Positions 29,269 to 39,890 of a stretch of DNA of 64,000 bases are shown here, in pieces. Under the pieces are notes generated by a model that worked only from the letters and a program-made list of their open reading frames with translations, was not told the origin of the DNA and made no database searches. Numbering within the stretch: the first letter of the stretch is position 1; each line of letters opens with the position of its first letter. The translations under genes were made by a program, and so were the position numbers. This DNA is from Cymbomonas tetramitiformis (taxonomy: Eukaryota > Chlorophyta > Pyramimonadophyceae > Pyramimonadales > Pyramimonadaceae): assembly GCA_001247695.2 (NCBI GenBank), contig LGRX02035296.1, positions 50,740 through 114,739 on the forward strand, in the 5' to 3' direction.

Positions 29269-32200
29269 CTCTATCCCTGGCTGCCACTTCAAAGAAGGCG
29301 CCAGGACCCTTCTATCTACCCGGGTTATGCTCCGACACGGCTTCAGTTCTCCAGACTTCATCAGCATGACTTATACTCACTTGGACTCAGGCAGAACATA
29401 CCGTATCACAGACAATCAGGTGGATTACCTCTGGGATGAGCCACAGCACCCGCATACTCACCACTTTGGCTCAGCAGCTGTCAGGACCCGCACAGGAGAC
29501 TCATCCGACTGGCAGTGGAGTAATAGCGAGTATACTAAATGGGCTACTACTCACGGCTCTCCTACAGCTACAGCTAAACTTGGTACTCCGGCTTTTGATG
29601 TATCTATGTATGGGGACTCCCTGCCTGTTGGCGAGGGTAACAATCATCCGGCTCTTGAGCACTGGTCCATATCAGATGATTGTCACACCAAGCAGTGGAC
29701 GGGTCAGTTCTTCTATGGTAACATTCCCTTCAGTATCAGTATGATTGACAGAATGCTGACTAAGGGCAACCATGACTTTCTCCTTGACCCGCATAATACC
29801 ACCTACTTCTGGATTGTCCCGTATATGCCACAACACCAGATATGGCACAAGACATGTACTATGGAGGTACTACACATCTATCCTAAAGGCAGTAAGAGGA
29901 TATTCAGTTTCTCTCGGAAGCACACATATGCTTCCAGTCACCCACTGACACCGGCTGGCTCAGATGGCGGACCTGACAGAGTATTCATTGATGGCACTCC
30001 CTTTGAGATCTGTATCCTGTTCAGGAACAGAAACACACCTGTTCGGGTCAGTCCCTTTGTGGAGTTCCATGCAGTCATGGGTCACGGCTCTACGGCCAGT
30101 CTGCTTAAGCTCTACGACCTGCCTGGCATCCAGCTCGGTCGGCCTCTGCTGTCTAGGCGAGCTATAGCAGCTATGCCGACCTGCTCTCAGTTCTGTGCAG
30201 TATGCTGTACAAGTAAGCTGAAGCAGAAGCCCTGTGGACACCATGACCAGCTGAGATCAGTGGCCATACAGCCCGGCCAGAAGTGGGCTGCTGACATGAC
30301 AGGACCTATTACACCAGCTGGCTACAACGGCCACCTGTACCGATGTCAGTTCATTGACTATGTCAGCAGGTTCATATTTGTATATACCTTCGTTCAGAAA
30401 TCAGAATACTACACCTGTCTGGTTCATTTCTACGGCAGCTTACATGCAATGGGGTATGCACCACAGTCCATTACACTCCGTACAGACTGTGCTCCAGAGA
30501 TGGGTGACCCACAGTGTGTGGCTTTCTATCAGAAGCATCGTATATTACACCAGAAATCATCACCTACAGTACATACAGACAACCCTCATGCAGAGAATGC
30601 CATTGGCAAGATATCCGACATGGCTAAGGCATTACTTCTGGCAGCTGGCATGCCCGAGGACTACTGGCCTCTGGCTGCCACCCATGCCGGCTTCATATGG
30701 AACCTCTCTACTCACAAGAACATCTCTACAACACCATTTCATCAGATCAGAGGCTACCACTATGGCTATGCAAAACTGAAGGCCTTCGGCCAAAACTGCT
30801 ATGTCATTATGTCTCAGCAGCAGAGAAACTCCAGACAGCCTGGCATGTCTAGGAAGTCCCAGCGGGCGGCCTGGTCAGGCCGTCTTGTCGGTGTATCAGT
30901 CAGCTCTCTGGCATATAAGATCTTGGATACTGAGACTAATATGGCACACTATGTTGGCAAGCCTCACTGGATTCATAATCATCAGGACATGGGAGAGATA
31001 TTGGGCTCCTTTCCAGACCCACATCAGGCAGAGCGGGAGTTTGATGCATCCTATGACAGACCACAGCCATTCAGTGACAGCTTTGACACAGCAGGCTCGA
31101 GGATTCATGGTATTGGTTCTTTCTTTGACGGAGAGGAGTCACACGCATGTGTTCAGCTTATTCAGACAGATGGCACAGTTACCTGGACTATGGCAGTCAG
31201 ATATGTATCACAGACATCAGATGGTCAGCACTATCGGGACCTACTGCACTATCTGGACTGCTACAGAAAGCTAAATGGCATTAATGAACACTACCCTATC
31301 TGGACTATTGTGAAGGCTCGTCAGACAATCAGAGCACCTATCTACAGTGCAATTCTCATCTCCACCCACAGAGGCAACAGGAGACCCTACGGTGTTATCG
31401 TGGAGCCCTGCCCCGACGAGCCGGCTGGCTGGCACATTGATCTTCCGGCCAACCTAATTATCTTTCCATCCACCCATTCAGCAGCTTACCTGCCCTTCTC
31501 TGACACCCTCAGCAGTAGTGACCTCAGAGCAGAGTACATGTTTGGCAGTTTCAGCAGCATGGAGCAGTTTCTCTCTGATGCTCCTACCTCTACTATTACC
31601 CATATGCTTGAGGTCTCGGCACCAGAGATTAAGCTACCTCACGGTGTCAAACAGGCCCTATCCTCACCACAGTCTGAAGACTGGCTAAAAGCTATGGATC
31701 AGGAGGTTGGTGATATGGTTAATCAGGAGAAGCTCAAGCTGGGAACACCTCCGGCTAGTGCACAGTACCTTACTACACTATTTGTACTGTCTATGCCATT
31801 CAAACCTGACCCTACTGGGGCAGGCAAGCCCTATCAGATATTTAAAGCCCGTATGGCTGGTGACGGCAGCAGAACTACAGGCTACCTTCCGTGGGAGACC
31901 TCTTCAGCTACCCCAGAGATATCAGCTTTCAGACTGCTATTCATATTTGCAGCTCTATTCCAGCTGGTGGTGTCACATCTGGACGTGTCTCAGGCTTTTA
32001 TGCATGCTAAGCTTGAGTTCCCCGTGTGGATTCAGTTTCCCTCTGGCTATACTTTTAAGGGCTACAGCTATGCATTACTCTCATATGCGCTGTACGGCCT
32101 CAAGATTGCCGGTGCATCATGGCAGAGGATGGTTAAACAGTTTATGCTCAGTTTCAAATACATGGGACAATCATTCAGGCAGTCTACACATGATGTCTGT

Positions 32201-33300
32201 ATCTATTTCATCTACACGCCTACGGTTATTAAGGCTATGTGTGTGGTATATGTGGATGACTTTGGTATGGCCTGTTCCACGGCCCTTGAGAGGGCCTTCT
32301 GGACTGCTTTCAGAGCAACCTTTAAGGCCAAACACTTGGGCCCTATATCCTCTATCCTTCAGATGACAGTACAGCATGATGACCAGGGGGTGTACCTCAA
32401 TCAGTCTCGGCAGATTAAGGACCTTATGACAGCTAACAACATACCCGAGAGACCCTTCCGCACACCTATGGACTCTAAGCTTGTGATATCGAGACCAGCA
32501 GACCCTGACCTCACTCTGGTAAAGCCCTATCGGTCTATCCTTGGGTCTCTGCTCTGGCACAGCAAGACTTCACGGCCAGATATCTACTACGCAGTTATCT
32601 ACCTATCACAGTTTGTGGCCTGTCCCTCAGAGGACTCAATGAAGGCTCTTATCAGAATTGCACAGTATCTGGACTGCACGGCACACTACAGGATGGCCTT
32701 CTATTACCCTGAGAGGCCAGCACGTGTGCTCACACTGTTTGTGTACTCCGATGCTGACCTGGCCAGAGACCTGGAAAACTCAGCTAGATCATACTCTGGC
32801 ATGGTGATATTCTTCTGTGGCATGATTCTACAGTATGGTACGGTCAGACAGACTATCACAGAGACTTCTTCTACGGGTTCAGAATATGTTGCAGCATCTA
32901 CAGCAGCTCAGCGGGTGGTATGTCTCATGTTTATGCTGACAGAAATATTCGGCTATATCCAACACCCTATTCAGGGACAGCCACCCTCTACTACTGGACT
33001 TGATTCTGAGATCACTGAAGCAGAGAGGGTCGCCACTGACATTGCATTCAGCTACCCTGGGTTACAGCCGGGCACTCTCCTGACTAAACTCCTGGACTAC
33101 ACTACACCTACGGGTACAGGAGTCGGTGGTGTCAGGCCTGATGGCAAGTCAGTGACAGATGAGCTCGAGATTTATTCAGAATCATACCGCAGGCCAGTGG
33201 ACTATCAGAATATGAGAAGCACGGAATACCTACCAGCCTCAGCAACCTGCCCCAGATTGGAGCTTCCAGTTCCTCTTCTCCTGGATAATGATGCATGCAG
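29269..33300 (+). CDS. pol: Copia integrase, reverse transcriptase and RNase H
   Basis: The reading frame is continuous with the protease segment once the nested element is removed; an ATG at 29,327 is probably not a real start. Counting from there: the HHCC zinc-binding region is at residues 244-295 (EFHAVMGHGS then FCAVCCTSK). The integrase triad is D near 322 (WAADMTG), D near 385 (RTDCAPEM) and E near 422 (HAENAIGK). Reverse transcriptase spans about 820-1010 with LDVSQAFMHAKL and the catalytic VYVDDFGMAC near 974. RNase H begins near 1140 (YSDADLARD) and includes ETSSTGSEYVA. The frame ends early at a TGA because of a 4-bp tandem duplication (TGCATGCA) at about 33,290. The rest of RNase H continues in the +1 frame. 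Confidence 0.85.
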
Positions 33301-33587
33301 ATCATATTGCTGAGAATATCCCGCTATCCCAGAAGATCAAGCATGTTCTGGTCCGATTCCATATGCTCAGAGACTTTGTCAGACTGGGCTGGATCATATG
33401 CTGGAGGGTACCTTCGGAGAAGAACTTGGCTGACCCCTACACCAAGCCGGTTCCTCCCACCAAGAACACCGTGCCCTACTTCAACATGCTCTTTGACAGC
33501 TACATGGATATGCAAAAGGCAGTGATTCAGGCTGCCAGATCTTTTGGATTTTCGACATGGAGGCCTACTCAGAAAGCAGCAGCATAA
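33288..33587 (+). CDS. Copia RNase H C-terminus in shifted frame
   Basis: HIAENIPLSQKIKHVLVRFH, then RLGWIICWRVPSEKNLADPYTK, is the standard copia ending (IKHI..RxHFLR and the (L)AD..TK signature). It is the continuation of the preceding frame after a TGCA duplication, not a separate gene. It ends with TAA at 33,587. Confidence 0.8.
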   Translation: MMHADHIAENIPLSQKIKHVLVRFHMLRDFVRLGWIICWRVPSEKNLADPYTKPVPPTKNTVPYFNMLFDSYMDMQKAVIQAARSFGFSTWRPTQKAAA

Positions 33588-34204
33588 TCTGACTGTGAGT
33601 ACCCTCTGTTTTATCCTGTTTTGGGTTTTGTATCTGACTGTGCTTTGCAGGTACTTTGTTGCAGGTACTCTATGATTTGGTTTTGAAAATATATGCAGAA
33701 TACAACCAACCGATAGAATGACAGTTAGCCTAGAGGTTTAGCAAGCATGCACAAGACCTGTTATGTGAATGTTGCATGCCGTACCTTGACTCCTACGACC
33801 TTATGTACCCTTCGGGGACCCGTGACCGGCACCTGTCTCGTACGTGAGAGCCTCTGCCTCCACCCGCTGTGACCCTCCCTACATCTTCCCTTGTCTGTAA
33901 GTCTGACGGTGACGGGGTGACTTGGACCTGCCTTCGGGTACTCCTTGTCATATCCCTGACGAAGCATCCGGCTGCATGGCACCGCGGTGTGCGGACCCTC
34001 AGGGCACAGCAGCATACTATTCCCCCGGTGGAGGAGTGGCACTAGAGACAGGGAGCTGATAGGCCTGCCAGGACCGTGTGGACTTTGTCCAGCTTTTTGG
34101 GGTTTTCAGCCCTGGCAGGCATGATTGTGGTTCTTTCTGGTCTGGACTGGAGACAATGGTATGAGTGTATTCATTCTGGTCTGCCCACCTCACTCGAGGT
34201 GGTG
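33588..34204 (+). promoter_or_regulatory. Copia 3' untranslated region and purine tract
   Basis: No gene is present here. The last bases before the 3' LTR are CACCTC ACTC GAGGTGGTG, a hairpin whose 3' arm is the likely polypurine primer for plus-strand synthesis. The same arrangement precedes the 3' LTR of the elements at 11,487, 16,781, 25,931 and 35,135. Confidence 0.6.
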
Positions 34205-34497
34205 TGCTGGATTTGGCACGCCGACAGTGTCATCGTCATCTGTGTCATCACCGATATGGTTCGACTACTATGACTTCTTCACTGTCATCAGCGCCATCTC
34301 CGATATCGACTTCGGTAGTCAGACAGTTCATAGCATCTGTCATTTCCACACCTGACACCTTAGGGGCTGTCATCACATTCTTTCGGCGGAAGCTATAACA
34401 CATCGTATTATCTTGTGTATAGCTTCACAGTTTCACGGTTGACATATGCGAGCGTAGCACCTGACTTGTAGTGCTTCACTGTGTGTTTGTTTTCACA
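34205..34497 (+). repeat. Copia 3' LTR
   Basis: It matches the 5' LTR except for one T/C difference (CCACATCTG against CCACACCTG). Confidence 0.95.
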
Positions 34498-35134
34498 ATC
34501 ATCACACGCCATGGGGACGTGGAGAAGGGTCAAAACCGAAAATAGGCCTTGGCAGATCGCGTCAAGTAAGATGGCTGTAAAATGTCGACGATGCCGATAC
34601 AAAACGCGTCGAATTTTCTGAAAATTGAAGCCGTTGATGAACAGCGTTTGAGGGGGTTGCTGTTTAGGTTGATGTCGAGGAATTCCAACTTCCAGAGGGG
34701 TAGGGAGGAGAGAAGGGTCGACGAACGCGATCCGGCTGTAAATCTGGCCAGAAAATCTGCCAAATGGCTGATTAGTAAAGATTGACGTAAAGGTCAAAGT
34801 TCTTGAAGTAAAGATGCCCGGTCGACGGGTTGCTACTTCCCAGAAGTCCATTGTCCTACATAAAAATACGGCTGCCTCTAAAAACTTCGAAGGTGGCAAA
34901 ATCGACAGTCGATGGCGAATTGGGTTGGCACTACCAATTTTCAGGATCTGAAGTAGGGGGGCGATCAGAAAACAGGCAGAGAGCGGACAGCGCGGCTGGA
35001 TTCAGCGAACTCGGAGTTGATGCTACGTGATAAGCCAGGGATGCGGCTGAAATTTGAGTGCCAAAAGTGGGGTCACAACTCCCACTTAAGGCTAAGAAAT
35101 TCCGGGGAGACCAAATCCCGAAATAACTGTGATG
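34498..35134. other. Flank of copia element, no supported gene
   Basis: It begins with the second ATCAT. A minus-strand open frame (34,899 downward) runs into the LTR and has ordinary composition but no recognisable family. It might be a fragment of a disrupted gene, since sequence on the other side of the copia element (before 24,392) is its original neighbour. No splice sites could be supported. Confidence 0.3.
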
Positions 35135-35392
35135 TGATGAAAGACGTGATATCGCGGTCGGTCGGGTGGGTATATATATAAGCAAGATATATACACTACA
35201 GTCGGAACACAGCAGGAAGCACAGGCTTTCAGGTGACTAAGATGCATAACATAAAATACTCAGGGTTTTATGCTTGTGCACGGACAGTCACGGTGACACA
35301 TGCCAGTGACTTGTGACACTGCTCGGCGAAGGGGGAAACACAGGAGACACACCCCCACCTTATGGGGGGGGGTCAGATCTCTCCCTCCGTGA
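35135..35392 (-). repeat. 3' LTR of gag-only element, copy 1
   Basis: 258 bp, nearly identical to 37,889-38,145. Confidence 0.9.
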
Positions 35393-36794
35393 CACCACCT
35401 CCTCCTGAAGGGGAGAGGTGGCACAAGAAACAATGTTACAAGGCCTGCCGGCCATCCTACATCCGAAAACCTAAGGAGCCTTTTTCAGCTCAGCTAGAGT
35501 GGCATCCGCCCGCGCTGATTTCAAATGAAGATAACCAAGTGTCAGTGACTGAAGCTTGTCTCAGAGATGCTCGCCGGCAATCTTGGGAAGCCAAATTGGA
35601 CTCTCGGCCAGAGCAGGCCAGCACTCATCGTCATCGTCGCTGCCGCCAGCAGCAATGGCGAAAGCAGCAGGGTTGAGCGGCTCATCGTCGTCGGCAGAGG
35701 GGCAATCGTCCAGTGCCGAGTCCGTGAGCACGTCCAAAGGGTCAGGGAGTGAGTCCGCCAAGGCATGCGGCCGGAATGGGAAGGCCGCAGGCTGCTGCGG
35801 CTCGCCCACCGCCTGCGGAGAATCAGTAGGCGGGACAGGTCGCGGCGGAGGCGCCTTAGCAGTAGGGGGGGCGCGCCCCTTCGTGTACGCAGGCGCACAG
35901 ACCCAGGGGCAGAGGCCGTTGGTGTCGGCATGGGGGTCGGTGAGCCCCCACATCCTGTGGCACACCAAGCACGGACGGCCACTGCCCTCCCAAGCACGAT
36001 AAGGGCCCCCAGTGTCCTGCCACTCGCCAACCGCCTACTGGATAGGGCGGGGCTTAAATGCGTAAGCCCTAGCACCACCAGAAGGATGCTTAGTCCATGT
36101 GTCACCACCAGAGTCAGGCACAGGAGGCGGGGGAAAGCGGGCAAGGCGGCTCGCGCCCTCACGCTGCCAGACCCGTCGCACGCGAAGAGCGACGGTGTCG
36201 AAGGATGGAGCGACGGTGGTGGTGCTGAGGTCTTCAATGATGTGCTGGTAGAGGGGGACCTCGTAGGGGGAAACGTCGGCGGACTTCTCGAGCACCACCA
36301 GAAATGTCCAGACGAGGTCCGCGTCGGAGAAGTCAGCGTGGTACACGCGGTGCTCTTCTCCAAGACGTCTGTAGTCGTTGAGGATGGTGTGGGGGTCCTT
36401 GCGCTCGTCAATACGCAAGGCACGCATCTTCTCCATGAACTGGCCTCGGTCACCACGCTGCACGCCCTCCACCTCGAAATGAAGACGAAGGAGAAGTGCA
36501 CGCCCGTCAAAAGGATGGTGTTTGGCGGTGGAGTGGTAGATGTCGAGAGCCGCTCCACGAAGCAAGACGGATAACATGGTGAAGACGATGGAGTTGACGT
36601 CGCAATTGTAGGACGCGTAGGCCAATCCCAAGTCGAAGATCTTGGCGGTCTCGACGGAGTCGACGGAGTCGAGCACAGTCACCATGGCAGAACGCAGCGC
36701 AAGGAAGTCCTCCTTTGCGCTGTCTCCCTCCAGTGTGAATCCAGTAGAGCTCTTGGGTTGATACCCACGAGCCTTCAAGACGGTGATCACCTAG

Positions 36795-37203
36795 ACCGGC
36801 CATAACCCGTAACCGGTTATAACCTTGAGGGTTCATTTTAGGTTATAACCTCGGTTATAACCCGCACGATTTCCCCCAATCAGGCCCCTACGATAATCGA
36901 CGCTGACTCAAGCTGTCAACCTTTTACTTAGCATTTCGTTCAGTTGACACAGTAACGAAGACATTTGCCAAGCATGCCTCCCAACGTAGATAATCTAGGT
37001 AAAGAAAGCTTTGCATGGTGGCTTGTGAGGGTATACCCTGTATCACATGGCTCATCACAGGCGTCCAAAAATATATATATATATATATACTAAGTATATA
37101 CAACATATATATATACGTAGTATATGTTGTATATAATATATATAATAATAATGTGCAATAGATATAGATATCGATATTCCTCTACATACATATATATACA
37201 TAT

Positions 37204-37248
<45 letters not shown>

Positions 37249-37361
37249 GGTAAAAAGTGCTTAAGTATGTAGGTTATATGAAAGGTTATACTGTAACCTT
37301 GAGGGTGCATTTTAGGTTATAACCTCGGTTATAACCCAAGGGGGCTCGGATTATGGCCGGT
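36795..37361. mobile_element. TIR element inserted in gag, 567 bp
   Basis: Its ends are ACCGGCCATAA and TTATGGCCGGT, inverted. Subterminal palindromes GGTTATAACC recur near both ends. The middle is AT and CA microsatellite. No transposase is encoded. The second gag copy (41,430-41,460) shows the uninterrupted sequence, GAGAACG then TTATCACC. The subterminal CCGTAACCGGTT is shared with the element at 15,677. Confidence 0.75.
37071..37250. repeat. TA and CA microsatellites
   Basis: Runs of (TA)n, then a (CA)n run of about 14 units near 37,208-37,236, then (TA)n again, all inside the TIR element. Confidence 0.9.
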
Positions 37362-37888
37362 CGTTCTCAGCGTAGTCGAAGGACTTCGAGAGGGGCTCCG
37401 TAAGAACACCACGGGTAGAGGCGCGATACGGAGTGCTGCGTAAATTTTCGGTGTTCTCGAGGAAGTCGACGGGGCGAATTTCCCGATGGGTGGGCTTCTC
37501 ACGCACCAACCCGCCGTTGGTGCGCAAGATCGGATCCCGCGGAGTCAGGGGCTTCGTGTTGGACGGAAAATCCTCAGGTGCACCACCAGACACTGAGCCA
37601 CTGGCTGATGCTGCCGGTGAGGGGCGCTTCGGAGTAATCAAACCTCGAAGGACCCCCTTGGGTTTTGTAGTAAACGTAATTTTAGACATGTTGTTGAAAT
37701 TGTCGGTGCGGTAGTCGGTAAGTTCGACGAGACTCTCGGTGTCGGTAATCGGTAAGGGTAAAATCGGTGATGCAGTTGCGGTAGTCGGTAAAGTTCGACG
37801 AGACTTGCGGTAGCCGGTACGTTCGGCGAGACGGAAATTAGAAGCCCAAAAGAAACAGTGCCACCACAGAAGTGGTCAGCCCGTAACC

Positions 37889-38145
37889 TGATGAAAGACG
37901 TGATATCGCGGTCGGTCGGGTGGGTATATATATAAGCAAGATATATACACTACAGTCGGAACACAGCAGGAAGCACAGGCTTTCAGGTGACTAAGATGCA
38001 TAACATAAAATACTCAGGGTTTTATGCTTGTGCACGGACAGTCGCGGTGACACATGCCAGTGACTTGTGACACTGCTCGGCGAAGGGGGAAACACAGGAG
38101 ACACACCCCCACCTTATGGGGGAGGTCAGATCTCTCCCTCCGTGA
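37889..38145 (-). repeat. 5' LTR of gag-only element, copy 1
   Basis: 257 bp. On the minus strand the LTR end ...CATCA is followed by GGTTACGGGCTG. Confidence 0.9.
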
Positions 38146-38264
38146 TGGTGGTGGTGGTGGTGGTTACTTTTGGTCTATATTTCCCCTGAAAATGAATTAA
38201 AATGGCGGGTCCTTTCACAAGGATGTCTCGTTTGTTTTGACCCTTCGTGACGCGACAATACATA

Positions 38265-38597
38265 CAGTAATCACTCACCTTTAAGAAAACCGGAGATTTG
38301 GGGTCAGCCAGCTAATTTCACCAACTTGTGTCCCCGGGGCCCCGCCGTCCTATGGAATCGGTAAGAATTAGCAAGTATGTTCTTTCAATCAGCCAGCAAT
38401 TTTCTTAAAAGTCCAATGATAAACCCTTAAAAAGGCGACATTTTCAAAATTTTCCCGGGCAAAACCCATATTTCTTATTTTCGACTATTTCATAGCTCAA
38501 AAAACCAGTCGAGATTCTCACCAACTTACGTACCCCCCCTGAAAAGCTGGCTGGTTTCTCGTTATCGGCGGGTTTTCTTAAAGGTGAGTGATTACGG
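38265..38597. mobile_element. Tc1/mariner-like MITE, 333 bp, TSD TA
   Basis: The inverted ends are CAGTAATCACTCACC and GGTGAGTGATTACGG, extending about 27 bp inward (TTTAAGAAAACC and its complement). TA flanks each end. There is no coding content. TA target duplication with long terminal inverted repeats fits a non-autonomous Tc1/mariner derivative. Confidence 0.8.
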
Positions 38598-38972
38598 TAT
38601 TCGTTATTCGATTCGTCGTTGGATGCGGGTGTTCATATGCACCATGCGCCGGCTTACACAGTTGTTGGCTGGAATATGAAATGAAACTTATCACAGGGGG
38701 GCCGGTTTGGCTTAATTTGGGGGCCGGATTTCACGCGGCCAAATTAAGCCGAATTAAAATGTCGTTTTGATGGCGGATGACAGCATGGGAGTTAAATAAC
38801 GACCACCCATAAAGATGTGGATGCGGACCTTAGGCATGCCATGATGATGATATACGATGTAGTTGGGACGCATGGAAGGGATGTGGGAGGGTGGTACGCA
38901 TCGTGATGACCAAAATCGGTGCACAAGGCATCGCGGAAGTAGATGCACCAAGTGAAAATTAGAAGTATGTGA

Positions 38973-39300
38973 TGGAAACACCGAAATGCTTCCAGTATAA
39001 TTATATTGTTGACCAGACAATATAATTATATCGGGCAACAACCTCCCGACGAGATCCAGACGGGACTTGAACCTGCGCGCTCAAGGTGCAAGTCCAACAC
39101 ATAACGCCCTACACCATAGCGCTATGTCATATGTCACATCTGATCACATAGTGCTATGGTGTAGGGCGCTATGTGTTGGACTTGCAGCTTGAGCGCGCAG
39201 GTTCAAGTCCCGTCTGGATCTCGTCGGGAGGTTGTTGCCCGATATAATTATATTGTCTGATCAACAATATAATTATACTTGAAGCATTTCGGTGTTTCCA
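38973..39300. repeat. 328-bp palindrome with tRNA-like arms
   Basis: TGGAAACACC at 38,973 is mirrored by GGTGTTTCCA ending at 39,300. The arms match over about 150 bp with few differences around a short centre near 39,140. Each arm holds a tRNA-like stretch: an A-box-like TGGTGTAGGGCG and a B-box-like GGTTCAAGTCC (39,208-39,218, and the reverse complement in the left arm). The stretch does not fold into a perfect cloverleaf, so I do not call a tRNA gene. Confidence 0.75.
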
Positions 39301-39890
39301 TAAGTATGGATAAAAATGGCCCTATAAATAGGGCGCTCGTGCATTAAAGCCAATGCCGTGAGCCTACCACATCATATTCAACCTATGTAAATCATTCTAA
39401 AAATAAAATCATAGATATATTTCAACTATATAATGTGCACTGGAAGTTCTTATGCTTCTCCTATATGGTATGTGCAATTTCCATTTAAATAATCATAAAA
39501 AAAATCACTTGCAGTCGCTAGATTAAACAATGTTTTTCCACATGTAGGGTAGATGCAAGTGCTATAAAGCAACCTATAATGGGATGCCACCATGTACACC
39601 CACCCACCCATCATTGGTTATGATGTATGCTACCAGTTTAAGATAACGCTGGTGATGTGCGCTTCAAAATCTTGTTTGAAAAAAATCGAGAGCGACCCAC
39701 CTCGTTTTCAAACATTTGAAAACCACCGCGTTGAAAATTTCAGGGTTACTAGTAGTAATGCTACCAAGATACGCATGCCACATTGGATATATGCCAAACG
39801 GCCATAGGACAAGTTAGTTTGGGCCATAATTAGTCTACCTTATTGGTGGTTGCCTCAATATATCTCAAGAAAGTGCTCATAAACAAAATC
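39300..39890. other. AT-rich stretch, no supported gene
   Basis: It contains CCCTATAAATAGGG (39,330), a TATA-containing palindrome just after the large inverted repeat. No open frame of note is present. Confidence 0.4.

Larger units (their letters stand above)
24397..34497 (+). mobile_element. Complete Ty1/copia retrotransposon, TSD ATCAT, with nested element
   Basis: Two 293-bp LTRs (24,397-24,689 and 34,205-34,497) differ at a single position. They start TG and end CA, and ATCAT is duplicated at 24,392-24,396 and 34,498-34,502. Inside, in order, are a hydrophobic N-terminal region, protease (DSGA), integrase, reverse transcriptase (YVDD) and RNase H, which is the copia domain order. No gag domain or zinc knuckle is found. 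A second LTR element sits antisense at 25,931-29,268. Removing it with one CTCTA copy restores an open frame across the junction. The near-identical LTRs say the insertion is recent. A 4-bp duplication near 33,290 and a -1 frame change near 25,400 mean this copy may not make a full protein. Confidence 0.93.
35561..37689 (-). pseudogene. gag: Gag protein, split by TIR element and an in-frame TAG
   Basis: The ATG at 37,689 opens MSKITFTTKPKGVLRGL and runs to 37,362, where the inserted element begins (KSFDYAEN). The frame resumes at 36,794 (VITVLKARGYQPK) and continues with a helical gag capsid region (FLALRSAMVTVLDS, FMEKMRALRIDERKD, LNDYRRLGEEHRVYH) to a TAG at 36,035. The same frame then continues with a zinc-knuckle-like motif, CLVCHRMWGLTDPHADTNGLC, and an acidic tail to 35,561. 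The stop lies exactly between capsid and zinc finger, in the context CAG TAG GCG. It may be read-through or a mutation. The second copy at 40,562-41,478 plus 55,251-55,357 confirms the frame across the inserted element. Confidence 0.7.
35135..38145 (-). mobile_element. Gag-only LTR retrotransposon, copy 1
   Basis: LTRs lie at 35,135-35,392 and 37,889-38,145. On the minus strand they start TCACGGAGGG and end CTTTCATCA. The flanks TGATG (35,130-35,134) and TGGTG (38,146-38,150) look like a target duplication with one change. The 5' LTR is followed by GGTTACGGGCTG. The 3' LTR is preceded by GAGGAGGTGGTG after a CCACCTC arm. The interior codes only gag, split by a TIR element. It contains no protease, integrase or RT. 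A second copy begins at 40,114. Confidence 0.85.

Noticed and set aside
39150..39235. tRNA gene in the palindrome
   Set aside because: A- and B-box-like words are present, but the anticodon and T stems do not pair well enough for a functional cloverleaf.
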